NCBI RefSeq assembly: GCF_900129095.1
Contig: NZ_FQVA01000002.1
Span: 1-64,000 of the forward strand
From: Microbulbifer donghaiensis
GTDB lineage: Bacteria; Pseudomonadota; Gammaproteobacteria; Pseudomonadales; Cellvibrionaceae
Direction of reading: 5' to 3'
DNA: 64,000 nt
Position 1 is the first letter of the stretch. Each line of letters opens with the position of its first letter. Below, piece after piece: positions 26,239-35,596 of this stretch. The position numbers and the translations under genes are program-made. A model generated the notes under the pieces. That model searched no databases. It was given only the letters and a program-made list of their open reading frames with translations, and was not told where the DNA came from.

Positions 26239-26805
26239 ATGTCCAGTATTTTCGAACCGGAAGTTATAGACGTAATGGAGCACAGCAAATCGGGCCAGGG
26301 CAACATTACGGCCAGCCTGAGCGCGGCGGAACAAGAGGAAATTGACCGCGAGTTTTCTCATTACGAAGACAAGGGATCGGTGGGTCTTGAAGCCCTGCGT
26401 ATCGTGCAGAAACACCGTGGCTGGATCTCCGATGAGAGCCTGCGTGCCGTTTCCGCTTACCTGGACATTCCCGTAGCTCAGCTGGAAAGTGTCGCCACCT
26501 ACTTTCAACTGATCTTCCGTCAGCCGGTTGGCAAGGAAGTCATCTTTCTGTGCAAGAGTGCCAGCTGCTGGATTATGGGCTGCAACCGGCTGCAGGAAAA
26601 AATCCAGGACAAGCTTCAGATAAAACCCGGAGAGACGACCAGCGACGGACTATTCACCTTGCTGGAAACCCCATGCCTTGGAGACTGCGACAAGGCCCCG
26701 GTGATGATGATTGGCGAGGAGATGCACCGCAACCTTACCGAGTCTGACATCGACGAAATTATCGATAACAAGAAAAAAGGCCATGCTGACCAATCCGCTG
26801 ACTAA
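26239..26805 (+). CDS. nuoE: NADH-quinone oxidoreductase subunit E (24 kDa)
   Basis: This is a thioredoxin-fold [2Fe-2S] subunit of the NADH dehydrogenase module. Ligands are the Cys of FLCKSASCWIMG and of TPCLGDCDKAP. Length 188 matches the family. Its last 23 bases overlap the start of nuoF, consistent with translational coupling. Confidence 0.94.
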   Translation: MSSIFEPEVIDVMEHSKSGQGNITASLSAAEQEEIDREFSHYEDKGSVGLEALRIVQKHRGWISDESLRAVSAYLDIPVAQLESVATYFQLIFRQPVGKEVIFLCKSASCWIMGCNRLQEKIQDKLQIKPGETTSDGLFTLLETPCLGDCDKAPVMMIGEEMHRNLTESDIDEIIDNKKKGHADQSAD

Positions 26806-28057
26806 AAATATCGGCCCTCAGAACCACGCCACCGATATTGTTCGCTACCAGGACAACGGCGGCTATCGCGGCTGGCGCAAGGCGCTGGACATGGCACCGG
26901 AGGATATTGTCAAACTCGTCCAGGACGGTGGCCTGCGGGGACGCGGCGGAGCCGGTTTCAATACCGGGCTGAAATGGAGCTTTGTACCCCGCGGCAAGAA
27001 TAGTCCGCCTGTGAAGTACCTGGTATGCAACGCGGACGAGATGGAGCCAGGCACCTTTAAAGACCGCTTGCTGATGGAGCGCGATCCGCACCTGTTGATT
27101 GAGGGCATGGCAATCTCCGCCTACGCCATAGAGGCACGCACCGCCTACATCTTTATTCGCGGCGAATATCATGTGGCCGCAGCGCGGCTCGAACAGGCGA
27201 TTGCGGAGGCCAGGGAACAGGGGCTGTTGGGTTCGAATATCCTGGGCAGCGACTACAGCCTGGATATCTACCTGCACCGCAGCGCCGGCAACTATATCTG
27301 CGGCGAGGAGACGGCATTGCTCAACGCGCTCGAGGGACGACGCGCAGTTCCCAGGGCCAAGCCGCCCTTCCCGCAGGTCAGCGGCCTCTGGGGCAAGCCT
27401 ACCGTCGTCAACAACGTGGAGACCTTTTGCAATATCCCGCACCTGATCGAGATGGGTCCGGACTGGTACCGCAGCCTCGGTCGCGGCGACGATGCCGGCA
27501 GCAAGCTGTTCGGGGTCAGCGGCAAGGTGAGGAATCCCGGCACCTGGGAACTGCCGATGGGCACGCCGGTCCGCGAAATCATCGAGCACCATGCCGGCGG
27601 CATGCAGGATGGCCTGCAACTGAAGGGCTTCCTGCCCGGCGGCGGCTCAACGGATTTCCTCGGCCCTGAGCACCTCGACCTGCCGATGGACTACGACGTT
27701 ATCGGCAGGGCTGGCAGCCGTTTGGGTACCGGCACAATCATCGTGCTCGACGACCACACCTGTCCGGTGGGGCTGGTACTCAATCTTTCCCAATTCTTCG
27801 CCCGCGAATCCTGCGGCTGGTGCACCCCCTGCCGGGACGGCCTGCCCTGGATAGTGAAGATTTTGCAACGCATAGAAAACGGCGAGGGCCTGCCGGAAGA
27901 CCTGGACCTGCTGCGCGAGCAGGCCCAGCGCATGGGGCCCGGCAACACCTTCTGTGCCCTGGCACCCGGTGCTGCCGAACCACTACAGAGCGCCCTCAAA
28001 TTGTTTGAACAGGATTTTATCGACCACATACGCAAGGGCTGCTGTCCTTATCAGTAA
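26783..28057 (+). CDS. nuoF: NADH-quinone oxidoreductase subunit F (NADH/FMN-binding)
   Basis: The NADH- and FMN-binding subunit carrying cluster N3. GLRGRGGAGFNTGLKWSF is the NADH/FMN glycine-rich motif, CNADEMEPGTFKDR the FMN site, and SCGWCTPCRDG the [4Fe-4S] ligands. The ORF stays open to 26711, but ATG 26783 begins the family N-terminus and gives 424 residues. It overlaps nuoE by 23 bases. Confidence 0.95.
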   Translation: MLTNPLTKNIGPQNHATDIVRYQDNGGYRGWRKALDMAPEDIVKLVQDGGLRGRGGAGFNTGLKWSFVPRGKNSPPVKYLVCNADEMEPGTFKDRLLMERDPHLLIEGMAISAYAIEARTAYIFIRGEYHVAAARLEQAIAEAREQGLLGSNILGSDYSLDIYLHRSAGNYICGEETALLNALEGRRAVPRAKPPFPQVSGLWGKPTVVNNVETFCNIPHLIEMGPDWYRSLGRGDDAGSKLFGVSGKVRNPGTWELPMGTPVREIIEHHAGGMQDGLQLKGFLPGGGSTDFLGPEHLDLPMDYDVIGRAGSRLGTGTIIVLDDHTCPVGLVLNLSQFFARESCGWCTPCRDGLPWIVKILQRIENGEGLPEDLDLLREQAQRMGPGNTFCALAPGAAEPLQSALKLFEQDFIDHIRKGCCPYQ

Positions 28058-28109
28058 CGGCTGCCTGTGCAGCATCAAATGTGCGGAATCAGAAAATAAC
28101 GGACTGCCA

Positions 28110-30953
28110 ATGCCAACCATCACCGTAGACGGCGAACAGTACCAGGTAGACGAAGACCAGAACCTGCTCAGTGCCTGCCTGGCCCAGGGCATCAACCTGC
28201 CCTACTTCTGCTGGCACCCGGCCATGGGCTCCGTGGGTGCCTGCCGCCAGTGCGCCGTCATCGAATACAAGGATGCCGCAGATCAGCGTGGCCGGCTGGT
28301 GATGAGCTGCATGACGCCAGTCAGAGACGGCGGCATCTACAGCGTCAACGCGGAAGATGCGCGGGAATTCCGCGGTGGCATCATCGAAGATCTGATGACC
28401 AATCATCCCCACGACTGCCCGGTATGCGAGGAAGGCGGCGAGTGCCACCTGCAGGATATGACCGAGATGAGCGGGCACACCAGCCGTCGCTACCGCGGTA
28501 CCAAGCGCACCCACCGCAACCAGTACCTGGGCCCGTTTATCAATCACGAAATGAATCGCTGTATTGCCTGCTATCGCTGTACGCGCTTCTACCGCGACTA
28601 CGCCGGCGGCGATGACCTGCAGCCGCTGGGCCGCAACAACCAGGTCTATTTTGGGCGCCAGCAGGACGGCATGCTGGAAAACGGCTTCAGCGGCAACCTG
28701 GTGGAAGTCTGTCCGACCGGGGTATTTACCGATAAGACCTTCAGCGAACATTTTGTGCGCAAATGGGATTTGCAGACGGCGCCGTCCATCTGTGAGCACT
28801 GCGCCGTGGGCTGCAATACCGCGCCGGGTGCGCGCGAGGCTGGCAACGGGCAGGACGTCATACTGCGCCGGGTGGTCAACCTCTACAATCGCGCTATCAA
28901 CGGCTACTTCCTCTGCGACCGCGGGCGCTTCGGCTATGACTACGTCAACAGCGATGCGCGCATCAAGAAAGTACTGTCCGCGCGCAGCGAAGAGATCATC
29001 GGCTCCACCGCCACCAGCGGTGACAAAGTGCATGTGGAAATCCCGCCCAAACAGGCAGTACGACAGCTGGCCGAACGCATCGACGCGGTACAGAGAGGCC
29101 AGCGCCGGCTCATCGGCATTGGATCCCCACGCACCTCGCTGGAAAACAATTTCGCCCTGCAAAAGCTAGTCACTCGCGAAAATTTCTACGCCGGCGTCGA
29201 CCGGCGCGAGCTGGAACTAGTGCAACTGCTAGACAACATCCAGCGCGATGACCGTATCCACAGGCCCGACACCCCCGATATCGAAGCGGCCGACGCGGTA
29301 TTGATACTCGGTGAGGACATTGACAATACGGCGCCGAGGATCGCTCTGGCCGTCCGCCAAGCAGCGCGCAACCGTCAGAAGGCCCACGCGCAACAACTGA
29401 AAATCCCGCTGTGGCAGGATGCATCGGTGCGCCAATTGCGTGGCGATTACAGCCCGATCATCTTTGCCGGGACCGAGTTGTCCGGGCTCGCGGACATCGC
29501 CGGCGCCACGCTGTTCGATGCCCCGGAAAAGGTCGCGCGCTTTGCCGAGGCCATCGCGCAGCTGATCGGCGGTGCCGACACGGCCAGCCTTGCGTTGCCG
29601 ACGGAAGAGCGTGAACTCGCCGTGCGTGTCACTGACATTCTGGCGGCCGCCGAAAAACCGCTGGTTATTTCTGGCTGCAGCAGCCGCTCCACCGAGATAC
29701 TCCATGCTGCCGGCAAACTGGCCACGTCACTGGCAGACAGGTCCGCGGCCCCCTGCCAGCTTTACCTGGTCTTCCCGGAAGTAAACAGTCTCGGAATTGC
29801 CCAGTTGTTCGAACGGGACCAGGGCCACCTGGAAGAACTGGCGAACCGCCTGCAATCTAGCCGCGACAATACCCCCACAACGTTACTGATACTCGAAAAC
29901 GACCTCTGCCGGCGCGGCAACAGGGAGACCGTCGAAACGATTTTGTCCCGTGCCGATGAAGTGATCCTGCTGGATAGCTTGCTGAACGAGACCGCGCGGC
30001 ACGCCGACCTGATTTACCCGGCCGCGGCCACGCCGGAGTCCCAGGGTACATTTGTCAACAACAATGGCCTGGCCCAGCGTTTTTACGCCGTCTACGAGGG
30101 CGTCGGCTATATCCAGGAGAGCTGGCGCTGGCTCGTCGATGCCGTCCGCTTTAGCACGCATAAATCTGCGGCACTTTCGACCGTCGCTGGCTGGCAGCAC
30201 AGTACGGACCTGAGCGAAGCGCTCGCCCGGGAGTTTTCACCGCTGGCCGGACTGGCGGAACTGGGGCCCGACGAGGGCTACCGAATCGACGGCCTCAAGG
30301 TGGCACGGCAGAGCCACCGCTACAGTGGGCGCACGGCCATCCGCGCGAAAAATCGGGTAGCGGAACTTCCGCCGCACCAGGATCCAGATGCGCCGATGAG
30401 CTTCAGTATGGAAGGCATCCACAATCCCGGGCTGAGCTCTCTGCAGGCCAATATCTGGTCACCGGGCTGGAATTCCAATCAGTCCATCCTGAAATTTCAG
30501 CAGGGTATCGGCGGCGCCCGCAAAGGGGCGAACGGCGGTATCCCGCTGCGGCGGCAGTCGCAGCCGCTTCCCGAGTGGCATTTCCACGAGACCGCCGAAT
30601 CCCAGACCGTCGACAGCCAGCTGCAGATGTTGCCGCTTTATCGACTGTTCGGCTCGGATGAACTGAGTGCGCGTGCCGCGGCAATCTCCAGTGTTATCGA
30701 GCCGCCGTTCGCCGCGATCAACACGCTGGACGCCGCCGATCTCAACATCCAGGAGGGCGATCGCCTGGAGCTGGAAAGCGAATCGCAGCGCTACCAGGTC
30801 GAAGCGCGGCTTTCCGCCACACAACCCGCCGGCACCATCGGTGTCCCCAGCGGAATTCCACCGCTCGAAAGCCTGGCAGCGACTTTTCCCGGCAGGGCCA
30901 GCCTCAAGAGAATTGAGCCTGATCTCGCCACAGAAAGTGGAGATAGCCAATGA
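28110..30953 (+). CDS. nuoG: NADH-quinone oxidoreductase subunit G
   Basis: The large iron-sulfur subunit, 947 residues from ATG 28110 ([16 protein letters not shown]). The [2Fe-2S] site is [34 protein letters not shown] and [17 protein letters not shown] bind N5/N4-type clusters. [13 protein letters not shown] near residue 230 fits the extra N7-type site of the E. coli-like form. The molybdopterin-oxidoreductase-like body has no cofactor role in complex I. It overlaps nuoH by 4 bases. Confidence 0.95.
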   Translation: MPTITVDGEQYQVDEDQNLLSACLAQGINLPYFCWHPAMGSVGACRQCAVIEYKDAADQRGRLVMSCMTPVRDGGIYSVNAEDAREFRGGIIEDLMTNHPHDCPVCEEGGECHLQDMTEMSGHTSRRYRGTKRTHRNQYLGPFINHEMNRCIACYRCTRFYRDYAGGDDLQPLGRNNQVYFGRQQDGMLENGFSGNLVEVCPTGVFTDKTFSEHFVRKWDLQTAPSICEHCAVGCNTAPGAREAGNGQDVILRRVVNLYNRAINGYFLCDRGRFGYDYVNSDARIKKVLSARSEEIIGSTATSGDKVHVEIPPKQAVRQLAERIDAVQRGQRRLIGIGSPRTSLENNFALQKLVTRENFYAGVDRRELELVQLLDNIQRDDRIHRPDTPDIEAADAVLILGEDIDNTAPRIALAVRQAARNRQKAHAQQLKIPLWQDASVRQLRGDYSPIIFAGTELSGLADIAGATLFDAPEKVARFAEAIAQLIGGADTASLALPTEERELAVRVTDILAAAEKPLVISGCSSRSTEILHAAGKLATSLADRSAAPCQLYLVFPEVNSLGIAQLFERDQGHLEELANRLQSSRDNTPTTLLILENDLCRRGNRETVETILSRADEVILLDSLLNETARHADLIYPAAATPESQGTFVNNNGLAQRFYAVYEGVGYIQESWRWLVDAVRFSTHKSAALSTVAGWQHSTDLSEALAREFSPLAGLAELGPDEGYRIDGLKVARQSHRYSGRTAIRAKNRVAELPPHQDPDAPMSFSMEGIHNPGLSSLQANIWSPGWNSNQSILKFQQGIGGARKGANGGIPLRRQSQPLPEWHFHETAESQTVDSQLQMLPLYRLFGSDELSARAAAISSVIEPPFAAINTLDAADLNIQEGDRLELESESQRYQVEARLSATQPAGTIGVPSGIPPLESLAATFPGRASLKRIEPDLATESGDSQ

Positions 30954-31906
30954 CTTCCCCTGTTTGGATTATCCTGCTGAATATTGTCGGTGTGCTGATG
31001 GGGGCAGTGCTCCTCGCCGCGCTACTTACCTGGGGGGAGCGCCGCCTGCTGGGTTTCTGGCAGGATCGACCGGGGCCGAACCGCGTAGGTCCCTTCGGGC
31101 TGCTGCAGGTGGTCGCTGACATGATCAAGCTGTTCTTCAAGGAGGATTTTGTCCCGCGCTTCGCCGACATCCCGGTGTTCGTCATCGCCCCCACGGTAGT
31201 GATGGCGACCATGCTGCTCGCCTTCGCCGTCGTGCCGGTTACGCCGGCTATCGGTGTGATCGACCTGAATATCGGCCTGCTGTTCATACTCGCCATGTCT
31301 TCCATGGCGGTGTACAGCGTGATCCTCGGTGGCTACGCGTCCAACAATAAATACGCCCTGCTGGGTGGACTGCGCGCGGCGGCACAAACGGTTTCCTATG
31401 AAGTGTTCATGGGCCTCAGCCTGATGGGCGTTGTGATGCTGTCCGGCAGTTTCAATCTGCGCGAAATAGTACTGGCCCAGCAAGATGTCTGGTTTATCGT
31501 GCCGCAGTTCGTCGGCTTCCTGGTGTTTTTTATCGCCGGTATCGCCGAGAGTCATCGCCTGCCATTCGACCTGCCGGAAGCGGAGCATGAACTGACCGCC
31601 GGCTTTCACACCGAGTATTCCGGTATGAAGTTCGGCATGTTCTTTGTCGGCGAGTATTTGTCCGTCATTCTGATATCCGCACTGATCACCACACTCTTTC
31701 TCGGCGGATGGCAGGGCCCCTGGTTGCCACCCATTGTCTGGTTTTCGCTGAAGACCGGATTTCTGGTGATGCTGTTTATCCTGCTTCGCGCCGCACTGCC
31801 CCGCCCCCGCTATGACCAGTTGATGCAGTTCGGCTGGAAAGTGATGTTGCCGTTGACGCTACTCAACCTACTGATAACCGCCGGGGTATTGTTGTGGATA
31901 GGCTGA
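30950..31906 (+). CDS. nuoH: NADH-quinone oxidoreductase subunit H
   Basis: A membrane subunit with eight predicted TM segments that forms the quinone tunnel together with NuoB and Nuo[20 protein letters not shown] and [20 protein letters not shown] are the conserved cytoplasmic loops. Length 318 is normal. The ATGA overlap with nuoG indicates coupled translation. Confidence 0.95.
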   Translation: MTSPVWIILLNIVGVLMGAVLLAALLTWGERRLLGFWQDRPGPNRVGPFGLLQVVADMIKLFFKEDFVPRFADIPVFVIAPTVVMATMLLAFAVVPVTPAIGVIDLNIGLLFILAMSSMAVYSVILGGYASNNKYALLGGLRAAAQTVSYEVFMGLSLMGVVMLSGSFNLREIVLAQQDVWFIVPQFVGFLVFFIAGIAESHRLPFDLPEAEHELTAGFHTEYSGMKFGMFFVGEYLSVILISALITTLFLGGWQGPWLPPIVWFSLKTGFLVMLFILLRAALPRPRYDQLMQFGWKVMLPLTLLNLLITAGVLLWIG

Positions 31907-31946
31907 GCAACGAAGAGTCCCTGATGAAAAGCATAGGAGAGAGCCA

Positions 31947-32465
31947 ATGATCGCGAGTCAACTGCGCAGCATGTGGCTGGTTTTCAGGCATCTGTTCACT
32001 CGCAATGCCACCGTACAATACCCGGAACAAAAGCCATACCTGGCACCGCGCTACCGCGGGCGTATCGTGCTGACACGGGATCCAAACGGCGAAGAGCGCT
32101 GCGTTGCCTGTAACCTTTGCGCCGTCGCCTGCCCGCCGGACTGTATTTCCCTGCAGAAAACCGAAGACGAGGATGGACGCTGGCGCCCGGAATTTTTTCG
32201 CATCAATTTTTCCCGCTGCATTATGTGTGGCCTCTGCGAGGAGGCCTGCCCCACCTATGCCATTCAGCTGACACCGGATTTTGAAATGTGCGAGTACGAC
32301 CGGCAGAACATGGTCTACGAAAAGGAGGACCTGCTGATCAGCGGTCCGGGCAAATATCATGAATACAGTTTTTACAACGTGGCCGGCAAGGCAATTTCGG
32401 GCAAGGATAAAGGTGAGGCGCAGAATGAGGCCGAGCCGATCAACGTGAAAAGCCTGAATTTATGA
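31947..32465 (+). CDS. nuoI: NADH-quinone oxidoreductase subunit I
   Basis: An 8Fe ferredoxin-type subunit with clusters N6a and N6b. The ligands are [12 protein letters not shown] (C52, C55, C58, C62) and [12 protein letters not shown] (C91, C94, C97, C101). The tail [13 protein letters not shown] differs from the usual enterobacterial NEAKPIDVKSLLP only after KSL. That is exactly where the inserted DUF559 unit begins, so the last two codons and stop appear to come from the insertion. The stop overlaps the next ATG by 4 bases. Confidence 0.95.
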   Translation: MIASQLRSMWLVFRHLFTRNATVQYPEQKPYLAPRYRGRIVLTRDPNGEERCVACNLCAVACPPDCISLQKTEDEDGRWRPEFFRINFSRCIMCGLCEEACPTYAIQLTPDFEMCEYDRQNMVYEKEDLLISGPGKYHEYSFYNVAGKAISGKDKGEAQNEAEPINVKSLNL

Positions 32466-32917
32466 TTAACCATAAAAGAAAGCTCCCCTCTCCCGCTTGC
32501 GGGGGAGGGGCCGGGGGAGGGGGCAGACTGCAAGTGGCACGAGCGCGGCAGTTGCGCAGCAACTCTACCGAGGCCGAGCAGCGCCTCTGGTACTTCCTGC
32601 GCGCACACAGATTTATGGGCCTCAAATTTAAGCGCCAGAAGCCCATTGGACGATACATAGTCGACTTTGTTTGCCTGCAGCCAAAATTAATCATCGAACT
32701 TGACGGCAGCCAGCATGCAACCCAGGAAAACTATGACCAGCAACGGGATCTATGGCTGCAAAGCCGAGGGTTTCAGATTCTTCGATTCTGGAACAATCAA
32801 GTTCTAACTGAGATTCAAGCTGTATTGGACCTCATCAGGCACGAGGTACTGGCCCTCTCCCCCGCCCCCTCTCCCGCTAGCGGGAGAGGGGAGCCCTCTC
32901 TGCAGGCCGAGGAATAA
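32462..32917 (+). CDS. DUF559 (PD-(D/E)XK, Vsr-like) protein inserted in the nuo operon
   Basis: The protein has 151 residues. The core (about 31-128) is DUF559: [40 protein letters not shown] and [12 protein letters not shown]. Asp68 and E79-L-D81-G form the PD-(D/E)XK-like site shared with the Vsr mismatch endonuclease fold. The first 21 residues ([12 protein letters not shown]) and the tail ([12 protein letters not shown]) are simply translations of the flanking inverted repeats. The gene overlaps nuoI by 4 bases and ends 5 bases before nuoJ, so it is translated within the operon. It has no role in complex I and is not part of nuo operons elsewhere. Confidence 0.88.
   Translation: MINHKRKLPSPACGGGAGGGGRLQVARARQLRSNSTEAEQRLWYFLRAHRFMGLKFKRQKPIGRYIVDFVCLQPKLIIELDGSQHATQENYDQQRDLWLQSRGFQILRFWNNQVLTEIQAVLDLIRHEVLALSPAPSPASGRGEPSLQAEE
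32482..32524 (+). repeat. Left 43-bp terminal inverted repeat of the DUF559 unit
   Basis: GCTCCCCTCTCCCGCTTGCG opens the repeat, which is itself palindromic (CCCCTCTCCCGC against GCGGGGGAGGGG). It matches the reverse complement of 32852-32894 at 39 of 43 positions, counted base by base. It lies inside the reading frame of the DUF559 gene. A REP-like hairpin here could slow or end transcription of nuoJ-N. Confidence 0.85.
32852..32894 (-). repeat. Right 43-bp terminal inverted repeat of the DUF559 unit
   Basis: This is the inverted partner of 32482-32524, containing CTCTCCCGCTAGCGGGAGAG, a perfect palindrome. No clear target-site duplication flanks the pair. Differences from the left copy are at repeat positions 17, 23, 30 and 39. 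A related, more decayed copy is at 59769-59808. Confidence 0.85.
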
Positions 32918-32921
32918 ATTG

Positions 32922-33449
32922 ATGAGCGCAACGGTTTTCTATCTCACCGCGGCTGTCGCGACAGTTTCAACGTCCATGGTCATATTCAGCCGCAATGCGG
33001 TACACGCGCTGCTCTATCTGATCGTGTCCCTCCTCGCAGTGGCGGTGGTCTTTTACCAGTACGGCGCTCCATTCGCGGCAGCACTGGAGGTAATCGTCTA
33101 CGCCGGCGCCATCATGGTACTGATGATTTTCGTCATCATGATGCTGAACCAGGGAGACGCGGCAGTTGCCCAGGAAAAGGCCTGGCTGCAACCGCGCGGC
33201 TGGGTCGGCCCCGCCCTACTGTCGGCGGTACTTCTGGCACAGCTGATCATGCTGCTTTCAACCGGGCCGGCCGAAACAGCCGCAGCGGCCCACTATGTGG
33301 GGCCCAAGGAAGTCAGCATCGCCCTGTTCAGCCACTACATTCTGGCGGTGGAACTGGCATCGATGCTGTTGCTGGCCGGACTCGTCGGCGCTTTCCATCT
33401 GGCCAGGCAAAAGAACGTTGATCGCGCGGAGGTGCACCATGCCGATTGA
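32922..33449 (+). CDS. nuoJ: NADH-quinone oxidoreductase subunit J
   Basis: A 175-residue antiporter-like accessory membrane subunit with five TM segments. [20 protein letters not shown] and [20 protein letters not shown] are characteristic. ATG 32922 is preferred over TTG 32919. The ribosome-binding site GAGGAATAAATTG overlaps the end of the DUF559 gene. It overlaps nuoK by 11 bases. Confidence 0.94.
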   Translation: MSATVFYLTAAVATVSTSMVIFSRNAVHALLYLIVSLLAVAVVFYQYGAPFAAALEVIVYAGAIMVLMIFVIMMLNQGDAAVAQEKAWLQPRGWVGPALLSAVLLAQLIMLLSTGPAETAAAAHYVGPKEVSIALFSHYILAVELASMLLLAGLVGAFHLARQKNVDRAEVHHAD

Positions 33450-33756
33450 GTCGATGCCCGATTTGCATTCGGGGCTGGCACTGGCCGCGATCCTGTTCTG
33501 CCTTGGCCTGGCAGGGCTGCTGGTGCGCCGCAACATCATTTTCATGCTGATGTGTCTGGAGATATGCACCAATGCCGCCGCCCTGGCGTTCGTCGTCGCC
33601 GGTGCACACTGGGGAAGTGCCGATGGCCAGGTAATGTTCGTATTCGTCATCACCCTGGCAGCTGCCGAAGTGGCCGTCGCGCTGGCGCTGGTGCTGCAAT
33701 TCTACCGGCGCCGCCACACGGTGGATATCGACCAATTAAACGGACTGAGAGGTTGA
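33439..33756 (+). CDS. nuoK: NADH-quinone oxidoreductase subunit K
   Basis: A small proton-channel subunit with three TM segments and 105 residues. [20 protein letters not shown] carries the conserved membrane Glu, and a second Glu is in [18 protein letters not shown] 33439 gives the family length; the frame stays open further upstream inside nuoJ. Confidence 0.94.
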   Translation: MPIESMPDLHSGLALAAILFCLGLAGLLVRRNIIFMLMCLEICTNAAALAFVVAGAHWGSADGQVMFVFVITLAAAEVAVALALVLQFYRRRHTVDIDQLNGLRG

Positions 33757-33757
33757 T

Positions 33758-35596
33758 ATGCAGCAACTTTTAGCCTGGATTCCGCTACTGCCACTGCTCG
33801 GTTTTCTGATCCTCGTTGCCGCACCGCTGTTTAGCCGCAGGGAGCTTCCGGAAAGTATTTCCGCCGCGATCGGCGTCAGCAGCGTTGGTCTGGCTGCACT
33901 GCTGACTGCTGTCGTTGCCCTGACGATATTCCGCCAGGATCCTTCGGCAGTATTACAGGTTTCCCTGTGGCAGTGGCTCAACGTCGGCACACTGCAGCTG
34001 GGTTTCGACTTCCATGTCGACTGGCTGACACTGGTGATGCTGGCTGTCGTCACCGGGGTGGGCTTTCTGATTCACCTCTATTCCGCCGGCTATATGCGCA
34101 AGGACCCGGGTTACCGCCGCTACTTCGCCTACCTGAATTTGTTTGTCTGCGCCATGTTGCTGCTGGTTCTGGCGGACAACCTGGTGTTGCTCTATCTGGG
34201 TTGGGAAGGCGTGGGGCTGTGCAGCTATTTGCTGATCGGCTTCTGGTACAAGGATCCGATCAATGGCGCTGCGGCGCGCAAGGCATTTATCGTCACGCGC
34301 ATCGGTGATACCGCCATGGCGATCGGCCTCTTCCTGCTCTTCAACGAGTTTGCGACGCTGAATATTCGCGAATTACTGATTGCCACCGGTAGCGCATCCC
34401 CGAATGATTCGACAATCACACTGGCCGCACTGCTGTTGCTCGGCGGCGCCGTCGGTAAATCTGCCCAGCTGCCGCTTCAGACCTGGCTGCCGGATGCGAT
34501 GGCCGGTCCGACCCCGGTCAGCGCTCTGATCCATGCCGCTACCATGGTGACAGCGGGCGTTTATCTGATTGCGCGCATGCATCCGCTATTTGCGCTTTCG
34601 GAAACCGCGATGAGCGCAGTGGCCGTGGTAGGCGCCCTGACCCTCCTGCTGGCCGGTTGCAGCGCCCTGGTGCAGTCCGATATCAAGCGAGTACTCGCCT
34701 ACTCTACCATCAGCCAGATTGGCTACATGTTTCTGGCACTGGGCGTCGGCGCCTGGTCCGGAGCCATCTTCCACCTGATGACACACGCCTTTTTCAAGGC
34801 GCTGCTGTTCCTTTCCGCCGGCTCCGTAATCCTGAGCCTGCACCACGAACAGAATATTTTCGCTATGGGCGGCCTGCGCCGCAAAATCCCCGTCACATTT
34901 CTCTGTTTCACCGTTGGCTGTGCCTGTCTCGCGGCCCTGCCATTCACGTCGGGCTTTTACAGCAAGGATCAGATACTGCTGAGTGCCTGGGAGTACTACC
35001 ACGGTTTCAACGGCATCTGGCTGGCGGGCATGCTGGGCGCATTGGTGACGGGAATCTACAGCTTTCGCCTGCTGTTTCTGGTGTTCTTTGGCGACGAGGG
35101 CAGCGCGTCGGCGCATTGCGAGGACGCCAATAACGGCACCATGACCCTGCCGCTGCTCGTTCTGGCGGTGCTGGCGCTGATTGGCGGCCTGCTGGCACCG
35201 CCACTACAGGCGGTATTCGGCGAGATCCAACCCCTGCATCCGGCTTTCTGGGTGGAAGCCTTGGCAATCGCCACGCCGCTGGCAGGTCTCGCCATCGCCT
35301 GGAGGCTCTACCTTCACCGGCGCCGTCCGCTTGCGGAGCCCTCAGCACTCGAGCGCTTCTGGTTCAGCGGCTGGGGTTTCGACTGGCTGTACGAGCGGTT
35401 GCTGGTCAGGCCATTCTTATTCCTCGCACGGATTAACCGCAACGACATTGTCGATGCCCTCTACAGGGGCACCGCCGCCGCCAGCCGGCTGTTGAACCTG
35501 CTGCTAACCAGTTCTCAGAACGGACAGGTGCGCTGGTATATGACGACCCTGGTGGCCGGTTCCATTCTCTTTCTCGCGCTACTGGTGGCTCTATGA
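33758..35596 (+). CDS. nuoL: NADH-quinone oxidoreductase subunit L
   Basis: This is the largest antiporter-type proton-pumping subunit: 612 residues, about 16 TM segments and a C-terminal lateral helix. Key parts are LYLGWEGVGLCSYLLIGFWY, QLPLQTWLPDAMAGPTPVSA (broken TM7), HAATMVTAGVYLIAR and SGFYSKDQIL. It overlaps nuoM by 4 bases. Confidence 0.95.
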   Translation: MQQLLAWIPLLPLLGFLILVAAPLFSRRELPESISAAIGVSSVGLAALLTAVVALTIFRQDPSAVLQVSLWQWLNVGTLQLGFDFHVDWLTLVMLAVVTGVGFLIHLYSAGYMRKDPGYRRYFAYLNLFVCAMLLLVLADNLVLLYLGWEGVGLCSYLLIGFWYKDPINGAAARKAFIVTRIGDTAMAIGLFLLFNEFATLNIRELLIATGSASPNDSTITLAALLLLGGAVGKSAQLPLQTWLPDAMAGPTPVSALIHAATMVTAGVYLIARMHPLFALSETAMSAVAVVGALTLLLAGCSALVQSDIKRVLAYSTISQIGYMFLALGVGAWSGAIFHLMTHAFFKALLFLSAGSVILSLHHEQNIFAMGGLRRKIPVTFLCFTVGCACLAALPFTSGFYSKDQILLSAWEYYHGFNGIWLAGMLGALVTGIYSFRLLFLVFFGDEGSASAHCEDANNGTMTLPLLVLAVLALIGGLLAPPLQAVFGEIQPLHPAFWVEALAIATPLAGLAIAWRLYLHRRRPLAEPSALERFWFSGWGFDWLYERLLVRPFLFLARINRNDIVDALYRGTAAASRLLNLLLTSSQNGQVRWYMTTLVAGSILFLALLVAL

